A stretch of 64,000 nucleotides of DNA from Salvelinus alpinus. Its lineage: Eukaryota; Chordata; Actinopteri; Salmoniformes; Salmonidae. The translations under genes were made by a program, and so were the position numbers. The stretch spans positions 7,229,574-7,293,573 of the forward strand of contig NC_092120.1 of assembly GCF_045679555.1 (NCBI RefSeq), in the 5' to 3' direction. The notes below the pieces were generated by a model. That model searched no databases. It was not told the origin of the DNA and saw only the letters and a list, made by a program, of their open reading frames with translations. Position 1 is the first letter of the stretch; every line of letters begins with the position of its first letter. Positions 59,101 to 64,000 of the stretch are shown here, in pieces.

Positions 59101-60161
59101 TGCTGAAACTGATAAGATCTCTATCTATTTATGGTAGTTTAAGCATTTTCAATCATTCCACATCTGTGTTGTGCATATTGATAGCTACATCTTTGAGTGG
59201 TACTATTCATAGATACTTGTATATGTGACCAATTTGTTCTTTTACCTGCACATCCAAGCATATCTGGTACGTGTTCATGAGATATTGGTTCACCTTGGCA
59301 ACAAATAGTGTTACAAAGATGCTATATTTGTGTTATCTGATGTTGTGTATATTTGATGTTAAAAGAGATATATATGTATGTGTAAGCATTATGTATGCTA
59401 TGAATAGATAAAACAGTCAATATGAAGAAAATGGTCTGTATTTTGTCTGTGATTGGGGTTAGCGTTTGTCTGTGTTGGTAGGCTATATTGGTAGGTAAGG
59501 TTGTAAACATTACATATTGACAACATATTACAATGAACGGCCCGGCAGGAATCTTCCACGCTTACAGTTGTATGTGAGAGAGAAAGAGAGTGAGTCATGC
59601 TTGGCCTCTGCAGAACTAAGGGCAGGGTAGTTAGAGGAAGTTCCTCCATAGAGAAGTAGGAATGTACATAACCCTTAAGAAATCCCTGCCTTCAAACATT
59701 AATATGAGGAATTAAATATGAATAGAAATGTGCTCCCAAATCCATCATTGAGAAATAGTATTTGTTTGAGAGCATAACATCATTGCCAGAGTAGCCTGCA
59801 CATTGCCTAGATGTATTCACATACGCTGTAGTCTATCAAATTGGACAGCAGATGGCACAAAATAACAGGGAAAGTGGGAAATAAAGTCCTCTAGCTGCGC
59901 CTGTCACCTATGTATGCATTCCTCTGAAGTCGACCGAAACCTGACAGGCGTTCAGACCATGCAAACAATCCGTCATATGACTGGTACCCATACGAAAACA
60001 CTACAAGGCGGGGGAAATAATAATCATTGTCCGTGGTGGTGCTGCTGTTTCGAGGGAGAGGGAACCGCATCTCTTCCGATGTCTTCAGGCTGCCCGGATC
60101 GTTTGTTTATCTGCGGCTCCCGGTTTATTCGTGTCATCACCGGCCCTTCTCGGTCGATAGA
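59101..60161. other. Intergenic space between atp6v1c1 and spire1; spire1 promoter/leader at its right end
   Basis: I recognise no gene. AT-rich sequence becomes GC-rich from about 60000. An upstream ATG at 60162-60164 opens a 16-codon frame that overlaps the spire1 start, a possible modest brake on translation. Confidence 0.4.
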
Positions 60162-60169
60162 ATGAAAGA

Positions 60170-60527
60170 ATGGCCAAGCGGCGAGATGCGGACAAGGAGA
60201 GCGGAGAGCTGATCGGCCCTGCTGCGGGGGTCCAGCGAGATGCGACGCCGTATCCCGGGATGGCAAAAATGGACGGAATGGAGGAAAGAGGGGGAAGTGA
60301 ACTGTCTTTAGAGGAGATTTTAATGCTCTACAGCCAACCGATAAACGAAGAGCAGGCTTGGGCAGTGTGTTACCAATGCTGCATAAACCTGGCTCAGGGA
60401 CATAGGAGGAATTCTGGCCCAGCTGCCGGTGCATCAGTGGTGGATACTGCGAAGAGGATTGAGGGACCACAGGATGTGAGGATTCAGAAAGACGGGGCTG
60501 TCAAATTACAATATGAAGGCTGTGATG
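60170..60527 (+). CDS. spire1: Spire-type actin nucleator, first coding exon (KIND domain start)
   Basis: Spire proteins nucleate actin filaments and bind formins through an N-terminal KIND domain. The frame from the ATG at 60170 (context AAGAATGG) runs 119 codons to a donor G|GTAGGT at 60527. [20 protein letters not shown] then [12 protein letters not shown] (about residues 45-76) is the KIND start and is closer to human SPIRE1 ([20 protein letters not shown]) than to SPIRE2. A short [13 protein letters not shown] block follows, as in SPIRE1. The N-terminal 44 residues are low-complexity and charged. The rest of the gene lies beyond the right edge; no second exon is visible up to 64000. Paralogue assignment is inference. 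Confidence 0.85.
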
Positions 60528-60891
60528 GTAGGTACAATAATTATGTAATGATGATTACATATGCATTCGTGATTTTTTTCAGTCAATTTTTTTCATTTCC
60601 CCAACACATTGGTAATATTACCTGTTCCTAGAATGAGAAAATATGTAATAATGTTTAATTTATGTATAAATTAGGTCAACAAGGCAGCTGGATACCGACT
60701 GATAGATTCATATGTCATGCTTTCCAATTGTTGGCTATTGCATTTAGTCAGCTGGCTCAGCCGTTGTTGTTTTTTCCCCTTCTCACATCACATGTTCATG
60801 TTCATCATCCACACTCCATGAAATAGCCTACTGGGATAAAATAAACAGGAGCATATTTCCATGGCACAATTTGTTGCTACCCAGAGTGACA

Positions 60892-63870
60892 TACAGTGCA
60901 TTCGGGAAAGTATTCAGATCCCTTCACTTTTTCCACATTTAGTTACGTTACAGCCTTATTCTAAAATGGATTAAATAAATACATGTCCTCATCAATCTAC
61001 ACATAATACCCCATAATGACAAAGTGAAAACAGGTTTTTAGACATTTTTGCAAATGTATTACAAATGAAAAACAGAAATACCTTATTTACATAAATATTC
61101 AGACCATTTGCTATGAGACTCGAAATTGAGCTCAGGATCATCCTTGATTGGAGTCCACCTGTGGTAAATTCAATTGATTGGACATGATTTGGAAAGGCAC
61201 ACCCCTAACTATATAAGGTCCCACAGTTGACAGTGGATGTCAGAGCAAAAAACAGGCCTGAGGTCGAAGGAATTGTCCCTAGAGCTCCGAGACAGGATTG
61301 TGTCGAGGCACAGATCTGGGGAAGGGTATCAAACCAATTTATGTAGAATTGAAGGCCCCCCAAGAACACAGTGGCCTCCATCATTCTTAAATGGAAAAAG
61401 TTTGGAACCACCAAGACTCTTTCTAGAGCTGGCCGCCTGGCCAAACTGAGAAACAGGGGGAGAAGGGCCTTGGTCAGGGAGGTGACCAAGAACCCGATGG
61501 TCACTCTGACAGGGCTCCAGAGTTCCTCTGTGGAGATGGGAGAACCTTCCAGAAGGACAACCATCTCTGCAGCACTTCAATCAGGCCTTTATGGTAGAGT
61601 GGCCAGACTGAAGCCACTCCTCAGTAAAAGGCACATGACAGCCCACTTGGAGTTTGCCAAAAGGCACCTAAAGGACTCTCAGACCATGAGAAACAAGATT
61701 GTCTGGTCTGATGAAACCAAGATTGAACTCTTTGGCCTGAATGCCAAGCATCACATCTGGAAGAAACCTGGCACCCTCCCTTACATTGAAGCATGATGGT
61801 GGCAGCATCATACTGTGGGGATGTTTTTCAGGGGCAGGGACTGGGAGACTAGTCAGGATCGAGAGAAAGATTGGGAACAGGAACCATTGTTCCTGTTCCC
61901 AAGAAAGCTAAGGTAACTGAGCTAAACGACTACCGCCCCGTAGCACTCACTTCCGTCATCATGAAGTGCTTTGAGAGACTAGTCAAGGACCATATCACCT
62001 CCACCCTACCTGACACCCTAGACCCACTCCAATTTGCTTACCAACCCAATAGGTCCACAGATGACGCAATTGCAACCACACTGCACACTGCCCTAACCCA
62101 TCTGGACAAGAGGAATACCTATGTGAGAATGCTGTTCATCGACTACAGCTCAGCATTTAACACCATAGTACCCTCCAAACTCGTCATCAAGCTCGAGACC
62201 CTGGGTCTCGACCCCGCCCTGTGCAACTGGGTACTGGACTTCCTGACGGGCCGCCCCCAGGTGGTGAGGGTAGGTAACAACATCTCCACCCCGCTGATCC
62301 TCAACACTGGGGCCCCACAAGGGTGCGTTCTGAGCCCTCTCCTGTACTCCCTGTTCACCCACGACTGCGTGGCCATGCACGCCTCCAACTCAATCATCAA
62401 GTTTGCAGACGACACTACAGTGGTAAGCTAGATTACAAACAACGACGAGACGGCCTACAGGGAGGAGGTGAGGACCCTCGGAGTGTGGTGTCAGGAAAAT
62501 AACCTCACTCAACGTCAACAAAACAAAGGAGATGATTGTGGACTTCAGGAAACAGCAGAGGGAGCACCCCCCTATCCACATCGACGGGACAGTAGTGAAG
62601 AGGGTAGTAAGTTTTAAGTTCCTCGGCGTACACATCACGGACAAACTGAATTGGTCCACCCACACAGACAGCGTTGTGAAGAAGGCGCAGCAGCACCTCT
62701 TCAACCTCAGGAGGCTGAAAAAATGTTGCTTGTCACCAAAAGCACTCACAATCTTCTACAGATGCACAATCGAGAGCATCCTGTCGGGCTGTATCACCGC
62801 CTGGTATGGCAACTGCTCCGCCCACAACCGTAAGGCTCTCCAGAGGGTAGTGAGGTCTGCACAACGCATCACCGGGGGAAAACTACCTGCCCTCCAGGAC
62901 ACCTACACCACCCGATGTCACAGGAAGGCCATAAAGATCATCAAGGACAACAACCACCCGAGCCACTGCCTGTTCACCCCGCTATCATCCAGAAGGCGAG
63001 GTCAGTACAGGTGCATCAAAGCAGGGACCGAGAGACTGAAAAACAGCTTCTATCTCAAGGCCATCAGACTGTTAAACAGCCACCACTAACATATAGTGGC
63101 TGCTGCCAACATACTGACTCAACTCCAGCCACTTTAATAATGGGAATTGATGGAAATTTATGTAAAAATGTATCACTAGCCACTTTAAACAATGCCACTT
63201 AATATAATGTTTACATACCCTACATTACTCATCTCATATGTATATGTATATACTGTACTCTATATCATCTACTGCATCTTGCCATCTTTATGTAATACAT
63301 GTATCACTAGCCACTTTAAACTATGCCACTATGTTTATATACCCTACATTACTCATCTCATATGTATATACTGTACTCTATACCATCTACTGCATCTTGC
63401 CTATGCTGTTCTGTACCATCACTCATTCATATATCTTTATGTACATATTCTTTATCCCTTTACACTTGTGTGTATAAGGTAGTAGTTGTGGAATTGTTAG
63501 GTTAGATTACTCGTTGGTTATTACTGCATTGTCGGAACTAGAAGCACAAGCATTTCGCTACACTCGCATTAACATCTGCTAACCATGTGTATGTGACAAA
63601 TAAAAGTTTATTTTATTTTATTTGAAGTTGAACGGAATAAAGTACAGAGAGATCCTTGATGAAAACCTGCTCCAGAGTGCAAAGGACCTCAGACTGGGGC
63701 AAAGGTTCACCTTCCAACACGACAATGACCCTAAGTACACAGCCAAGACAACGTAGGTGTGGCGTCGGGACAAGTCTCTGAATGTCCTTGAGTGGCCCAG
63801 CCAGAGCCCGGACTTCAACCCAATCAAACATCTCTGGAGAGACCTGAAAATAGCTGTGCAGTGACACTCT
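60892..63870 (+). mobile_element. Tc1-like transposon split by a LINE and a SINE
   Basis: The left terminus TACAGTGCATTCGGGAAAGT is typical of a salmonid Tc1 family. The plus strand encodes KELSLELRDRIVSRHRSGEG, then after a frame change SIILKWKKFGTTKTLSRAGR and the catalytic start [16 protein letters not shown] (61371-61796). Coding resumes after the LINE at about 63630 with [33 protein letters not shown] and [25 protein letters not shown] then interrupts or truncates it near 63870. It lies in spire1 intron 1. Confidence 0.85.
61873..63635 (+). mobile_element. Rex1-like LINE inserted in the Tc1 element
   Basis: The plus strand encodes [20 protein letters not shown] onward, with [40 protein letters not shown] and [12 protein letters not shown] near 62428 and a small deletion before 62532 interrupt it. 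It continues [20 protein letters not shown] to RLLNSHH (63089). The 3' UTR is nearly identical to that of the copy at 39036-41050 and ends near 63635 in AAAGTTTATTTTATTTTATT. It is 5'-truncated. Confidence 0.88.
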
Positions 63871-63871
63871 T

Positions 63872-64000
63872 TTATACATTTTTTATTTAACCTTTATTTA
63901 ACTAGGCAAGTCAGTTAAGAACAAATTCTTATTTACAATGACGGCCTACCCCGGCCAAACCTGGGCCAAATGTGCACCGCCCTATGGGACTTCCAATCAC
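63872..64000 (-). mobile_element. SINE tail in reverse orientation, running off the window
   Basis: TTTATTTAACCTTTATTTAA, CTAGGCAAGTCAGTTAAGAA and CAAATTCTTATTTACAATGA form the reverse complement of the HpaI/SmaI-type SINE tail. They are followed by CGGCCTACCCCGGCCAAACC and GCACCGCCCTATGGGAC. The tRNA-like head is beyond the right edge. Confidence 0.8.

Noticed and set aside
60170-60527. BAALC as the gene following ATP6V1C1, by human synteny
   Set aside because: The peptide has no BAALC features. [18 protein letters not shown] is a Spire KIND-domain signature.

Overview
The window is intron-rich vertebrate DNA from a salmonid fish. Four host genes are recognisable by exon-by-exon translation with consistent splice phases. 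The space between and inside them is filled with repeats typical of salmonid genomes: an HpaI-type tRNA SINE, several Tc1-like transposon families, Rex1-like and L2-like LINEs, and short palindromic elements. The order ubr5 - klf10 - azin1 - atp6v1c1 matches human 8q22.3 as I recall it (without ODF1). A fifth gene, the first exon of a spire1-like gene, follows atp6v1c1.

Layout. ubr5 (minus strand, 572-14708, first 19 coding exons, continuing off the left edge) lies head-to-head with klf10 (plus, coding 27552-29417). klf10 faces azin1 (minus, coding 35853-42185, 5' leader exons to beyond 44710) tail-to-tail. azin1 is head-to-head with atp6v1c1 (plus, coding 50328-58405), and spire1 (plus, from 60170) begins about 1.8 kb further on. 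The reconstructed azin1 (449 aa), atp6v1c1 (382 aa) and klf10 (458 aa) proteins are complete and close to the human lengths.

Roles. UBR5 is a HECT-type ubiquitin ligase. KLF10 is a zinc-finger repressor. AZIN1 is an enzymatically dead ornithine decarboxylase homologue that titrates antizyme. ATP6V1C1 is the C subunit of the proton-pumping V-ATPase. SPIRE1 nucleates actin. They are neighbours by ancestral synteny; nothing here suggests one pathway.

Most interesting signals. (1) The azin1 leader holds an AUG-less upstream frame ending in a Pro-Pro-Trp motif, the hallmark of the polyamine-sensing upstream conserved coding region. (2) ubr5 has a tandem acceptor whose optional 18 nt encode VLLLPL and also form the polypyrimidine tract of the downstream acceptor. 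(3) atp6v1c1 has a GC-AG intron. (4) azin1 has lost the PLP lysine (Gln69) and has Gln at the position of the human S367G editing site. (5) GCTAGCTA/GTTAGCTAAC-rich tracts sit just inside the first introns of three of the genes. (6) There are clear transposon-in-transposon nests, including two nested solo LTRs inside an L2-like LINE.

I found no CRISPR array, rRNA, stand-alone tRNA or prokaryote-type system, and nothing I can defend as a wholly new system.
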